Positions 34,598-47,389 of a DNA stretch of 64,000 bases are shown here, piece after piece. The notes beneath the pieces were generated by a model. The model ran no database searches, was not told the origin of the DNA, and saw only the letters and a program-made list of their open reading frames with translations. Both the position numbers and the translations under genes were made by a program. Source of the stretch: Physcomitrium patens (lineage: Eukaryota > Streptophyta > Bryopsida > Funariales > Funariaceae); the NCBI RefSeq assembly GCF_000002425.4, contig NC_037254.1, forward strand, positions 17,484,905 to 17,548,904, given 5' to 3'. Every line of letters begins with the position of its first letter. Within the stretch, counting starts at the first letter, position 1.

Positions 34598-36331
34598 TTA
34601 GTTGTTCTGCTTCACCCACACACCCTTGGAGGGAATGCCGTTCTGGAGCACGAACAGGAGGTAGTATGCGGGAGGGGCGATGGTGTTTCCGGGGACTGCA
34701 GTCACCTGCACCGACCAGGCATTGCCCGCCTTTGCAGGCACTGACGTCTTCAACTTCATCTGCCTTTGACCCTGCGCGAAGGAGTGCGTCACGTAGGGAG
34801 CGCTGTTCATGTTCACCTCCACTCCGCCCACTCTTTTGCCCACAGTGAAGGTCATGACGAACACCTGCTTGTACTTAATAAACTTGGGATACCCTTGGAT
34901 GGCAGGCCTCACACCGTTGAATCTGGACATCATCATCATCATCATCAAACAGTCCTTCAAGTTAGCCTAACGTGCACGCCGCCATCATTCCGCACAACAG
35001 AACAATGCATCACAAAGGATAAGGACAATCTGTGGGACGTCCAGGTCAGAGACTCACCCTGCACCCAAGTAAGGAGGAGAGAACGCCTCCACTCGCAGTT
35101 CAGTCGGGTACTGTCCATTGTACGTGTAGAACTGGTGGGTGTTGCTTCCAGCCAGGAGCACTCTTCCGTCAGCCAGCAAGTTTGCGGTGGAATGGTACAA
35201 GCGGGGAATGTTGGTCTTCGCATACACCTGGAACTGCTTTTTCGTGGGGTTGTAGTTCACTGGGTTCAAGGCAGGGTTGTTGGCCATCCCCCATCCCTGA
35301 TATCCGTTCTGGGCACCGTTGATGATCAAAATATCTCCGGTCGGCAGATTGATCATGTCGCCCATAACACGCCGAATTGGCATGTTCTGCATAGCCCAGT
35401 TGGGCTTTCCGGCGGTGGCCACAATTCTCCCGCAGCTGGCCGACGCGGGTGCGTTCGCATTTCCAGAATTCGAGGCACCAGTGGCTGCGCCTCCGCACAC
35501 CATGATCTCCGCGAACCCGAAGTTCGTCTGCCATGTCAAGGGAAGCATGGCAGCAGATCCAGCAGAAGGGTAGTTACGGGGGTTTCCAGGAATCTGAGGA
35601 TATCCCCTCACCACCTTGCCCGAGTTCCAGTTCAGTTGCACGGAATCTCTGACCGCGAAAATGAAAAGATCTCCGTTCGGCAACAGATACACGAACGGGT
35701 AAAGGTTGTTGTATCCTCCCAGCATGCCCAAGTTGAAGAAGCCTTCTCCGGCTTTCCTCTTGGGGTAAAACTCGTACGAGGGCGTGTTGCGTCCTCCGAC
35801 AATGATCTGCCGAATACCAGAAGGCAAAAGCTGGTTGGAGGCATACCAGCGGCCGGTTGCGAGGTTCTCTCCGAGTTCAACCCAGTCACAATTACCTCCA
35901 GCGCCGCATGGTTGCAGAGTCCTGATTTTCCTGTTGCCCTCGAAGTCACCCCCAGTCTGCACCATTCTCCCATTGTCGAAGAACTGCCCTGATGAGCACC
36001 ACGTATCCGTGTACACATACAACGGGCGGACCTGGTTGTTCGCCGGGTTGAACATCACGGAGTGCGCATAGCAATCAGTTTTGGAGATGCGCTCCGCAGG
36101 CTGTTTGCGGCAGCGACCGTCGGGGAGCTTGATGGCGGAGGGCCCAATGTTGGTACGATCAAGCATGATGACTGTGTTCATGTGCGTAACCGCAGTATGC
36201 ATTGACGATATACCCGCATTTTTGTTCAACAGAGCCCAACTGCCCTGGGCCGCCACAAGGTATGCGCATGACAACAGGCATTGGAGCGTTACCAGAACCA
36301 CGAGAGTGGTTTTCGACAAACCCATTGTCAC
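34598..36331 (-). CDS. GLOX: Glyoxal/galactose-oxidase-like copper radical oxidase, copy 2
   Basis: The exons, 36331-35058 and 34922-34598, encode a 532-aa protein with the same sequence as copy 1, including the signal peptide, Cys112, Tyr163, Tyr379-His380 and His471. The intron with its GAT repeat is identical. About 440 bp upstream of the ATG are also shared with copy 1; beyond that the upstream regions diverge, so any expression difference would come from distal promoter sequence. No sign of decay is seen. Confidence 0.93.
34923..35057 (-). other. GLOX copy 2 intron
   Basis: Identical to the intron at 4359-4493, including the (CAT)6CA tract next to the acceptor. Identity of a mutable microsatellite in both copies supports a very recent duplication or conversion. 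Confidence 0.75.
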
Positions 36332-36775
36332 CGTCGCACCTGGAAAACAAACTTTGAATCCAAGACTGAAACGCGATGTTAATCCAGCTCAACTATTTTC
36401 TCAACCACTACAGACACCAATGCTGAACAATGCATGCAAGAACGTCAGTATCTCTAACCAAGCATCAACCAAGACGAGGCAGAATAAGACGGTAACAACT
36501 TTGATCTCGACTGTGTACAGAGGACTTATAACCCAATGACGGTAGCGTTATACTTGAGAATCCTAGGTGCGTGAAATATGACACATATGCAGCCAGTGCT
36601 TCAGGACTGGGACACCCTCCGGTCCCGCAAAGCTGGCCGAGTGGTGATGAATGGCAGGGCGATTGGAGGGTATAAGTAGTGCTGCTGTGCGGAATGCAAA
36701 ATGAACGTTGCAACCCTCCCAGCCAGCAGGATCGGTGGTAAGGCATCTGTTTTTAGCCATTTCTGCATTTGCGAT

Positions 36776-36992
36776 TGGCTGTGGTGATTATTTCAGAGGT
36801 TCTTTGCAGAGCTCCGTGGTAGGGAGCTTTGAAATCTCATCGAAGCATTTTTTTTATGCTTTGAACTTGCGGATGCAAGTTTATTCGGTTTCTATTGTTT
36901 ACTTAGTCTTGTACATGAGTCGGGACTCGGAGTTGACTTTTAGGGGAGTATGAAGGCAGTGAGCTATCTGCTGGATTGCTTTTAGCAGAGAT
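36776..36992. repeat. Diverged extension of the duplication, copy 2 side
   Basis: This aligns with 6212-6408 at clearly reduced identity and with small indels. It is followed by unrelated sequence, while copy 1 continues into AT-rich DNA. Confidence 0.75.
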
Positions 36993-38990
36993 AGTTACAC
37001 TCGTGTTTGCTCTGTGGGCAGTAATTATATTAGAAATTTGTTTTGAGGCTTTCGTTCTGTTTATTCTACGTTTGTTGTGGGATGTTATTCTATTTGTTTT
37101 GCATTTGGGTTTTAATAGATGACGCGTTTAGCCTATTTTGAGGCAACTTATTGGAAACGGCATTTTAACAGTAAGAACTTGTGATTGAAAATGGCTTCCA
37201 CAGCGCAATTATACAGACTATGCGGACTGTTTTTCGTGATTGCACATGTCGAACGCTGCGTTTGTGGGGGGGCCTGCTGTGTTTCAGAATCGGTGTTTTT
37301 TGCGAGTTGCATTTATTAATAGTAAGTTGTGTTTTAGTTGACTTTCATGTTTAGACGTTGGGATACTATTCCGGTATACGCATTTTAGTTTTGTTCGCTT
37401 CTGCAAATGTTAAGGAGTTACAAAATTTAGTTGTTCTCTAATTTTTTTGGTGTGAAATTTGTTTGAGCGGTATTTTGTCATCATACTAGCGAAGGAAGAA
37501 TATTATGTCAATATAACCATGTGTACTAATATAATATGTGTTAAGATGAACCCAGTTATCCCGTCTCCTGAAGTGTTGTGCTCATGTTCCTCTTGTGGCA
37601 CTAGTTTCTAATCATGTCATTAGTTTCTAATCATGTCATGAGGTGAGGTTGTTTTTCGAGGTTTATTGAAGTCCCTAAATATATGTTCAGAGTTGAAAAT
37701 GACCTGTACATGGTATAGATTTCTTGTCTATTCCACAGCCTCGATGAATCCATTTGTTTTTATTATGGATGTGCTTCAGGTTATCCCCTTCAACAGGCCA
37801 CATGGTCAGTTGTCAGTCTTTTGATGCATGTTGCATGTCTTTTGAAGCAATTTGCATTTCGACCACAGCATAGGAATGTGAGAGGGTTGTTGTCAGCATT
37901 TGTTAGTGACTAAATTTTTTGAATTGATTTACAGCATTTTAGCATAAAAATTGGGAAGGTGGGTACTTAGTCTTACAGGGCAAGGAGGCACGATGACACT
38001 CAAGAGGGTTAACAGAACTGGTGTGAGGATTTGCTTGGAGTCTGTGCAATGCACACATTGTATCAATGGATTCTAGTTTGATTGTCTCAATTACTATTGC
38101 ACTTTGAGATTTGTCTTGCACTTCGAGATTGAGTGTAAGGATTAAAGATGGAATTATATATTGAGGCACTAAATACAAAGATAACCCACATCCTTGTAGT
38201 TTGTATAGTTTTAGAAGAGGGACACAAAGTGGAGCAAGTACTACAAGTAGATAAGGTGGAACCAAAGTTGGTAGTGATAGCGACAAACTTAGGCAAGTTT
38301 GTAGACATCAATTCCATTTGCTCTACCTTAGTAAACAACTTCTAAATGGATTAGTAAAAAACTATATTAGTTTCTTTATTGAATATGTAGGTTCTTGAGG
38401 TTAGATTAGATGAGAAGAAAATTAACTATTTGTACAAATATGTAAAAATAGCTTATTTTATTGGACCAAGGATATCAACAAAAGTAATGCAAGATTGATT
38501 AAGTTGTTTAAAAACAAAGATCAAGGAGGATTTATAATTAGGTCAAGAATTAAGTCACAAATATTTTTAAATAATAAGCAAAGAAAAAATTACATCTTAT
38601 AAAGACTTGATGAGAATACTAAACATCCTCTAGTGGAGAACATACATTCTTTAATTATTGATGTCATGCTTCAATCCAAGTTGAATTATTAGAATGAAAA
38701 TGCAAATTTGAATTATGTTGAAAGTTGTCCCAAGTGAATTCATGAATTGTGTATATGACATTGTATAAAGCCTAGAAGTCATTCTAGACAGAGACTAAAA
38801 TAATAAAAATAAAGCTAATCAAAAGTCTTGTATTGTGCTAACAAAAAGAATTCTGTATAGTCTAATAATTGAAATAGTTAATGCAATGATTAGGAGTATT
38901 TTGCACATATAAGTGATTATAACAATATTTTTTAACAATATTGTTATTTTTTCTACACCTTACATCTCATACAAGAATATCAATTGCTAC
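36993..38990. other. Upstream region of GLOX copy 2, no recognisable gene
   Basis: The first kilobase is T-rich with moderate GC, resembling plant intron or promoter DNA. From about 38300 the sequence becomes more AT-rich. I find no coding frame with support; short ORFs here lack codon structure or motifs. Confidence 0.5.
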
Positions 38991-39029
38991 CAAGACAATA
39001 ACAAATAGATTTCTTAGATGTACAATTGC

Positions 39030-39120
39030 AAGCCTTTTTTATTTTATTTTTTGGTAATGGATCAGCCCATGTTATATCTAAGGATGACACCTCCAAATAC
39101 ATCCAAATCAAATAGCTCTA
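39030..39120 (-). mobile_element. Possible LINE/SINE 3' end (minus orientation)
   Basis: On the minus strand this reads GGTGTCATCCTTAG...ACATGGGCTGATCC, followed by ACCAAAAAATAAAATAAAAAA, a retroposon-like A-rich tail. A similar block, TATCATCCTTGGGCGGACC, with an AAATAAATA tail occurs on the plus strand at 42735-42831. No open frame survives. Confidence 0.35.
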
Positions 39121-42100
39121 ATAGCATCTAAGATCTTCCCTCCATCATGTGTGTGAGGAATAGAAGCACTTACATCAATAATGTCTAGCATTTGTTCTTC
39201 TATAAGCTTCAATCAATTAATAAGAGCAAGAAGACCATGCCAAACATAATAAGATTATATTTGAAAAAATTAGATAAACACCAATGATCCACAACAACTG
39301 AGATTGAGTTAGAAAACTGAATATACTTGAAAAAAGAAATAATGATGAAAATCTTTATTTAAGATAAGTAATTTTTTTGATATTATCAAATTTTACAAAG
39401 CACTCAATGATTGAAACAACCAATTACATGTCATCATATTCACTCCAACTCATAAACAAATATTAGAGCTAAAACAAGGATGAAAAACTTGAGATACCAA
39501 TTGCAATCAGTTTTCTATTATTCAAAGACAAGAAGTCAATCTAAATATCCACCTAAAATCCCACATATCCAAATATAATTAAGTCACTTTAATTTTGGGA
39601 TTTTTTGGCAAATATTCCTAATTTTTTTAGAATAAAGTTTTGAAGATATTTTAAAATAAGGCTTCAAAAATATTCTTTTGCACAATTGAAGAGGTGCCTT
39701 ATGATACAATCTATAATCATATCAATTTTGTTGGAATATGCACATCAAATTTATAATGATAAAAGAGCCATAAAATCCTTAAAATCCTCTATAAAAATGA
39801 AATTTTGCGATGCCAAATCTACAAAATGAGAACACAAATCAAGTTGTCTTAGCACATTGCTTGTTCTTTGAGAAGCTTGGCCATGAAGATGTTGATCTCA
39901 TAAGACACAAGTCGAAGCAAAAAATGAATGTAAAAACTTTTATGATTCTTTTCATGTTGACAATATCACAACGCATATGAAGTTGTAGTACACCAAGGTA
40001 TAGACAAAGTACAAGACTTTTCTTGATGCTTTGAAGAAGCAATTCTTTAACTATGTGAATTTCAAAAGAAATCCTTGCAACTCATTTCAATGACAAAAAT
40101 GCACTCACATTCACAATCAACTGAAACATTGTAGATGTGATTATTAGTCACATATTGTTCAATATTAATAACAAAAAATCAGTGCCAATACATGAACATA
40201 CAATGTCAATTTTTAAGATGTTCAAAGATGCAAACATCAACCAAATTGAACTTGATGGAGAGTAAAATTTGAACCACAAAGCATACATGGTGCAGATTAA
40301 ATCTTCTCCTTTGTTCTATCTTGTGATTGGCTTTGCTTAGTGTAGAGCTTTGTTTTGAATAGTGGCACATTTTGTAGATGTTATTAAAATCACATCATAC
40401 ATGGGCTGCTTTAGTGGGTGTAATGAAGATTGTGTGGTTTTGTTTGTAAGAGTAGTTTATATTATGAGCCTACAAAAGATCACGATGATCTTTTATATCC
40501 ACTAGGCATTTTTGCTTGTTCTTCACATTTGCTCAAAATAAAGTACCTTGTACCTTAAATTTTGAGTTCAATTTGAAAATCAACTTAAGTTGCACAACCT
40601 CAATCTTCTTACCATTCCTCTTTTTATTTGCAAGACAACCAAAATAATCTTCATTATAAATTCAAAACTTCTGAATGTTGTTGTTTAAAAATAAAACCTT
40701 TGTGATGAGCACATTGGCTTTATTCCTCACAGCCAAGGCCATGGTTTATTTGGTCATAGCCTTGTTTGTTGGTCTCATCAATAGCATCTCTATTATTGTT
40801 ATTCAATGCTATTGTATCAATGATGCCAACAATAACAACATTCTAAAAGTATTGCCTTATAATTTATGTGGATTGTGGATGTCTCTATTATGTATTTCTA
40901 TTTGTCAACATATGATGTGGTTGCAATTAGCTAGGTAGAACATTAAATTAATCGAGGATATTAAAAATAACCACCAAGCTATGGTATATGCCTATTATTA
41001 GGAGATTACTTTTAAAGACATCATTGACAAGTGCTCTAATTTATAAACAAAATTTCATGGCAGATGGGCTCATTGTAATAGCCAAGTTCTACAACTTCAA
41101 AGGTTTTGTGGCACATTGATCTATATTTTTTTAATATAATCTTTGTCAAATTTCAATTCTCTATGAATGGTGAAAGAAAGACAAGTATTGGCAATGCCTT
41201 ATTGACTTCCTACTCAAGAATATTCTAAATTCAAAGTAATTTAATTAAGTTTGTTAAATTTGATAAAGATAGATGTTTTTAGATAATTCTATAGATAAAT
41301 TTAATCTATTTTTAATTTATTTAAAATAAAACCTGACCATGATCCTAAAATAAACTAAATTAGATATTTAAAAAAAATCTTAATTTAAATTAGCTTGAAT
41401 GTAATCCTTTAGATAGTCTACAGATACTAAATAAATCAAGGAATGGATTTCTATAATATACACTACCTAGCAAGTTATGAAGATTTGTTAACAACCCACA
41501 TATATTTTTAATCTACATGTCTTTGACAAAGAATGAAACTAACATAGATAGACTTGGTATATTGGTATGTCAATCAATCCTTCTAGAGATACAATGTACA
41601 TATCCCCAATTATAATATCTCACTTCAATTCATCCCAAATACATATTAATTTTAAAAGCATGGAGCACATTAATTACTAATTTTAGTCAAATTTTGTAAC
41701 ATTTCTTCTTTCTTTCAGATTCTCAAATAAAATATGGACAATGAGTATGACTATTTATCAAAGATGATGTTTTGAATCTCTACATCATATGGCAAATATC
41801 CTTAGTTTATCAGCTTGATATTCACACAACTAATCTATGGATATTGCTTCAAATTAAAATATATAGCTTTTATAATATGACCTTCACCTTATTCGAATTT
41901 ATATAGGAACAAAAGAAACACCAATGTTGTTGAGAGGTGTAATAAAATAATATTGTCAACTATACCTTTAGAATATTCAAACATATTAGAATTGAATTGA
42001 TTATGCAAAACACAAAGAAGTATGCCATTCTCTTTTGTTATGGTATAGTGGATTGTCTACTATAGAATTGTAGACATTTGTAGTTACCTAGACACTTGAG

Positions 42101-42640
42101 AAACAATATCACATCAATTTTGGGAATGCCTGACAACAAAGAGAGCTTAACTCTTAATGATCTATATTCTTCAATTCCTCTTTCCAAGCACTAAACATAC
42201 ACCCTCCCTAATACACCTAGTCTCTATTAACATCATCAATATATCAAGAATACCAAGGAACCTAGAGCATCTAAGGAATCCCAAACACTCCTGTACTAGG
42301 AATATAGGACTCCTACAATTTCTTGCTTTATAGAAACATTGCATCTTTGCTCATTGTATAATTCATATGTTTAAATAAATTAGCAAACAATGGCTACTTA
42401 TTTGAGTTGGCATTCTATGTATACTATGAATAATAAAAAAAATAAATGATCACTTATTTAAGGGAGTCCACCAATTGCAAGAAAAGTTGTATCATAAGAT
42501 ATAGCTTAATTTCATCAATTATAGTAGAAATGCATGGCTTAAGGTCCAGAAGAAAATCCAACATCTTCTGAAGGTGACAAAATACATCAAGCAATTTCAA
42601 CGCCAATGGTGCATGTATAATGTCCTAGCAATGTGGACAA
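39121..42640. other. AT-rich DNA, possibly old retroposon bodies
   Basis: About 3.5 kb lies between two tail-like sequences of opposite orientation. The only notable frame is an 87-codon ORF at 40675-40938 rich in hydrophobic residues, with no recognisable family. I see no conserved domain or RNA gene. Confidence 0.45.
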
Positions 42641-42831
42641 AGGACAAATCATTGTGGAAGTTAGTCTGTCATAGAAGAAGTTTTTTATTTTTTATTTTTT
42701 TTACTAGTGTGTAGGTTGTATTATATCATCCTTGGGCGGACCTGGCTGGGGTTTATGTATTTTAACATTTCTTTCCTGCAATAGAGAACAAGCACTATTT
42801 GTGTCAAAAAATAAATAAATAAATAAATGAT
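42641..42831 (+). mobile_element. Possible LINE/SINE 3' end (plus orientation)
   Basis: A T-rich run, then TATCATCCTTGGGCGGACC, then a terminal CAAAAAATAAATAAATAAAT tail. The central block resembles the minus-strand sequence at 39040-39100. This pattern is common at the 3' ends of plant non-LTR retroposons. Confidence 0.4.
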
Positions 42832-42939
42832 GAAATCCTATTTTAGAAACGTAATCAGTGTAAAAGAACAACAGCTATTGGATATTGAGAAATATATCAA
42901 AAGCTGCAGTATCAGTTGTTGAATTGAAATACTGGAGTT

Positions 42940-44122
42940 CTTTTTTAATTTCCCGTGCACGAGCATTAATTCGCTTAGTCTTGCCGCAGAGTATGGTCAC
43001 ACCTTCTCACCTCCTTTGGACCTACGATCCTCCCAACCTCCCGGCTTAGAAATGCTTACAAACATCCGAACAGCTTAGATTCCGTCGAGTCGATGCTTCC
43101 AATCCAAACCACTGTTCATGGCGTGTTTTCAACTTGTTCAATCTGGAGCCCTGAACTTGGAATGCCGAAGTCCCAACAGTGGAGTTTTACCCGCTCACCA
43201 GGTTTCCACTTTTAACAACTGCACCACTCAAGCGTAAGAGATACCCATCGTTTCCCGCTTAGGGCAAAGTCAATCGAACCAGTGGTGGAGTTGCCGATTC
43301 CTTCTTTCAAGGAAATCGCGGGTTCCTTGGCACCAGTACAGGAATGGGTGCATTGCAAGTTTGTCAAACGGGAACCAGCTAACTGCTGAGGGAATGTCGC
43401 CAAGGTGGATAGTCGATGAAACTGGTTGGCAATCCTGGTTCGAAAGAATAAAATGGCTGCAATGGAAGCTGAGTTCCGTCGCGGGGTTGTCGCGGCAAGC
43501 TTCTGGCGATGCTTCAGGTCTAATTCATGACCTGTCGCATCTCATGACGTTGTCCCTTTTTAACCAAGTGATAGCTGAGAACCTCTCGCTTACTTGACGA
43601 GAAAAAGGATTTCGACAGTCTATCTAACATTCGACAAAACGAGCATCGTTCAACATCCACACCAAACCTGTCAAGATCTTGCCCTGATCCCTGGCATCGA
43701 GATAACTCTTCCCCCTAATTCCTTCCTTCGATTAAGGAGGGAGACATATTCTCCATTACTAATCTAGACTTGCACAGTTCAAAAACACAGGGATGCAGTT
43801 GCACGTGGAGGGATCACTCATACAGAGCGATACCGTGTCAACGCGGGGCATCGCGTCATCTAGAAAGACAGCTTGTGAAATCGGGGAGTTCATGCGCACG
43901 AAATCTAGAAAGTGCCCTTGTGGTGGAAATGCTGCAGAACGTTTGCAGCGAGAGCGTGCAGATCCCCACAGTGCAAATCCGACCCAGATCTTAAAATGTG
44001 TTCTGGTTTGTGTACAGGAGAGCTGCCGATCGCACACTTTCGTGTCGACTTCGACCGCCTGAGCTCTCGTTACCACGGAAAAAAAATAAAATAAAATAAA
44101 TAAATAAATAAATAAATAATCG
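42940..44122. other. GC-richer island of unknown identity
   Basis: This 1.2-kb block contrasts with AT-rich DNA on both sides. It ends in an AAAATAAAATAAATAAATAA-type tract at 44080-44120, which suggests a retroposed transcript. Frames of 60 to 105 codons exist on both strands but none shows a known domain. Confidence 0.35.
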
Positions 44123-44169
44123 GAGGCTCATATCTCATCACACAAGTCGTCGCGATTTGTTCGGCAGAC

Positions 44170-44210
44170 CCAAACCCTAAATATGAGCTTTAGGATTTAG
44201 GGCTTGAACT
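44170..44210. promoter_or_regulatory. Paired telo-box-like motifs
   Basis: CCCAAACCCTAAATATG is followed 10 bp later by AGGATTTAGGGCTTG, an inverted AAACCCTAA/TTTAGGG pair. Telo-boxes are common in plant promoters of translation-related genes, but no gene is recognisable beside this one. Confidence 0.25.
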
Positions 44211-44625
44211 CATTTTTGAAAGTTGGGTGTGTTGTTTCATATTAAAGTGAAGGAAACTTCGTCATAAAGGGCGGTAAAGGTGGTAAATTTCAATGTAGTT
44301 TGGATGATTAGATGATAAGCTACCGTACTCATGATACCATAATCACATGAAACATGTGTCGAGGTAGATTAATTTGAAAGAATGATTGGTGACCAACATG
44401 CAAAACTAGGGCATGCTGACGATCTTGCAGTACCCAAAGACTAATTTTGAAAATTGAATATGAATGGATTTTTACAAATGTTCGCAGCCTCAATAAATTA
44501 GTAATAGTGTTACTGATAGTATTTTATTTTCTCTTGAAAGTGGATTTGTTCACATTAGATCAAAACCAATTAATGATTTAATGAGTTTGCAAATATGTAT
44601 GTATGAATATATATTTGGTTGATTA

Positions 44626-44658
<33 letters not shown>

Positions 44659-46014
44659 CCAGTTATTTTGTTGTGGTTTTGATCAACTTGTTTAAAAGTA
44701 ATGTAAATAATACCATGTATGGCAATTAATGTTAGGAAACAGGTATTAAAAAAAAGTATGAAATAAAATAATAAATAATATAAAAATATAGAAAAATAAG
44801 TTGTGCAAAAAGAAATTCTTTAGAAATTGAAAAGAAAAAGAAAAAGATAAAGAAAATATTCTGTGGCTTTAAAAAGAAAACAAACAAAATTTCATTTAAC
44901 TAAATTAATATATTTTCTGTTCAGGAGAAACGATCAATTACGTGAAACCTCAAACATGAAAACCGTGCTGTCAGAATAAAATCACCCTTTTAGTGAGCGT
45001 TGGATCTGAATATTATATAATGGACCTCATTAAATACAATAATAGTAAGTTGTATTTTTACCCGTACGTTTTTTCAGGTCACGAAGTTATTCAGTATCAA
45101 CTTCAGCTTCGCCTTCTGAGGACGTGGTGGAAAAAGAGGAAGAAGGGGGAAGGAAGAAGTACGTACAAAAACACTCCATCGTTTATTCTTAGAACAACTG
45201 TAATTTATTTCTATTCTCAAAGTCTCTGAAGCCTAAAACGTTGATAAATAGTAGAGCTAATATCAGGGATACACCATGAATGACCTCCACGTGGTTGTGA
45301 GTTTCTAGAATAATTCTATTCATGTTTGAATATTTTATGATTTTATTAGCAGTAAAACATATGCCACGATGAGAATATTCTTATCTTGCAACTTCTACAC
45401 CCTAAATGTCCTTAAAACTTCTGTGTGAAGTCATGGGATTATCACGAGGAGCCAATAGTAAAGTTATGATGCTTCTAATTATTACGCTAAAAATAAATGG
45501 ATTGTATATCAAAATAGGGTTATTTTTTGAAACCTTGCACACAAGTTAAATTATCCTTCCAACCTAAAATAAGCAAGAATATTGTGTTAAAAGTAGGGTT
45601 AAATGCTGTGGTTGACAAAATAAATAATGAATTTCAGATCTATGCATGTGTTTACTGCAACATTGATACATGTGAAAGTTCTCAGAATAATATTTTCATA
45701 ATTTAAAATACTAAAAAATATATTTGAACCACATCATCTCCAAATAGATTTAAGTGTATAATATAGAAGTCAACTTTAGTGTCTATTTTTTTTAAATAAA
45801 TAATTTTAGGAAACCAAGACAATTGTAAAACAAATTGTTTTTCTTGGAAAGATCACCCATGTCATCTCAAGGATGTCTGAAGACTTTTAGAACTATGATT
45901 CTTTTAATATTAGTTAAACTAATACCAATAAATATTTAATTGTCAAGTTTTATTTGCATCAAGGCCAATAGAAAGTTTACTTGTTATATTATGACACAAT
46001 ATAAAGATTTATTT

Positions 46015-46015
<1 letters not shown>
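44211..46015. other. AT-rich intergenic DNA
   Basis: No gene is recognisable. A (TA)n tract lies at about 44626-44658. The 78-codon frame at 44993-45229 has no known motif. Confidence 0.5.

Positions 46016-46016
<1 letters not shown>

Positions 46017-46052
<36 letters not shown>
46017..46052. repeat. (TA)n microsatellite left of the small transposon
   Basis: An uninterrupted AT dinucleotide run that ends exactly where the inverted-repeat element at 46053 begins. Confidence 0.9.
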
Positions 46053-46055
<3 letters not shown>

Positions 46056-46269
46056 GAGTTGTTGAAGCCACATCCTAATGTTGTTAAAGCTACACCTCAA
46101 AAACCATGTAATGATTAATTTTGGGAGATAAAGAACAAGGGATGGATATAGGAAAGAAAGCATAAAGGTTGGTAACGCGGGACGGAAGACATGGAACAAG
46201 GGACAAAGACAAGGATGGACAAAATTGATCATGAGATGGTAATATGAGGTGTGGCTTTAGCAACTCTCC
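46053..46269. mobile_element. MITE-like element 1, bounded by (TA)n
   Basis: The 217-bp element has imperfect terminal inverted repeats: GTGGAGTTGTTGAAGCCACATC at left and the complement of GAGGTGTGGCTTTAGCAACTCTCC at right. Its interior is purine-rich on the plus strand. (TA)n tracts touch both ends, so insertion into a TA microsatellite is likely. It is too short to encode a transposase. The ends resemble those of the larger element at 53740-54451. Confidence 0.72.
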
Positions 46270-46304
<35 letters not shown>

Positions 46305-46323
46305 TATTTAACACTATATAAGT

Positions 46324-46361
<38 letters not shown>

Positions 46362-46380
46362 CTTAACACTATCTAAGTTG
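46270..46380. repeat. (TA)n tracts with a repeated 25-bp unit
   Basis: TA tracts at about 46270-46295 and 46327-46357 are each followed by a related unit (ATATTTAACACTATATAAGTTG and ATACTTAACACTATCTAAGTTG). This suggests a local tandem duplication of a TA tract with its flank. Confidence 0.75.
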
Positions 46381-46739
46381 CCACAAGATTGTTGTTTCAT
46401 ATTATTATTTTTTAATATTTTTTATTATCATTTATATGTTAAAATTCTAGCTTTGCAAAGATTCAAACTTTATACTTTCATATTCTTTTCTACCAAAATG
46501 TCATAAGCCCAAGGTATCATTGTAAGGTCTTTTTTGCATCTTTAGTATTCTAGACATTTATTAAGAAGAATTACACATTACTACACTATTTTTAAAATTC
46601 AAAAATATCTTTTAAATATACAAAATTAAATAATTTCATTCACTATTCTTCTAATGTTATGTTCAATGGCAAGCAATAGCTACAAGAAAGTTGCAAATAA
46701 AACCAAGATCTTTGATTAAACATACATTTTTGAAATAGA

Positions 46740-46780
<41 letters not shown>
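46740..46780. repeat. (TA)n microsatellite
   Basis: An AT dinucleotide run of about 40 bp in otherwise unremarkable AT-rich DNA. Confidence 0.88.
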
Positions 46781-46782
<2 letters not shown>

Positions 46783-47389
46783 AACATGTGTTATTAGATA
46801 GTAAAAAACTATAAAATTTTCATTTATTATTGGTAGGTCAAAAATCAACCAATCCTAAAAACATATTAACAAAGAAATTATATATATATAAAAAATAAAA
46901 CCATTTGTATTTCTTTAATATTATTAGCAAATATAATTATTATTTATTGTAACTTAAATAGCCAAGTTAATTTGTTTTTGAAATAAACAATCTTTATAAT
47001 CATGTTTTTGTCTTCATTATCTTAAAGATAAAGGATCTTGATCATATTTAAAAAATTGCATTATGAAAGGACATATTTCTATGCAAATATGGAAGTTCTA
47101 AAATATATTCATAAGTTCTTCAATGATTATCCTTGGGATTTGTTAATAGTCATTGCAAATACCATGTTTATTAGAAATTATCTTACAAACATAATAAAAA
47201 ATTCTTGTTAATACATCAAATTTTGCAATCCTTAAATAATTTCTTTATATCTTCATAAAGCATATAGTTGAATAGAATAAGAGAGAATATTTTTGAACTT
47301 AAGATTACTCAAAATAATAAAACAATTGAAGTTGCATTTTTTACCTACTATTAATATTAACCGTTTTGTGAATTATTACTATAGTATAT
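46781..47389. other. AT-rich intergenic DNA
   Basis: About 600 bp between a (TA)n tract and the 5' LTR of element D. Nothing recognisable. Confidence 0.5.

Larger units (their letters stand above)
30565..36775. repeat. Segmental duplication, copy 2
   Basis: Match to 1-6211 at offset 30,564. It begins inside element C's third ORF, covers the 3' ends of C and A, the AT-rich flank, both short ORFs and the complete second GLOX gene, and ends 444 bp upstream of the GLOX start codon. The decayed transposon ends are identical too, so duplication happened after the insertions and after most of their decay. Confidence 0.97.

Noticed and set aside
38148-38345. 65-codon plus-strand ORF
   Set aside because: It overlaps other short frames on the opposite strand in AT-rich DNA and has no motif or codon structure; treated as chance.
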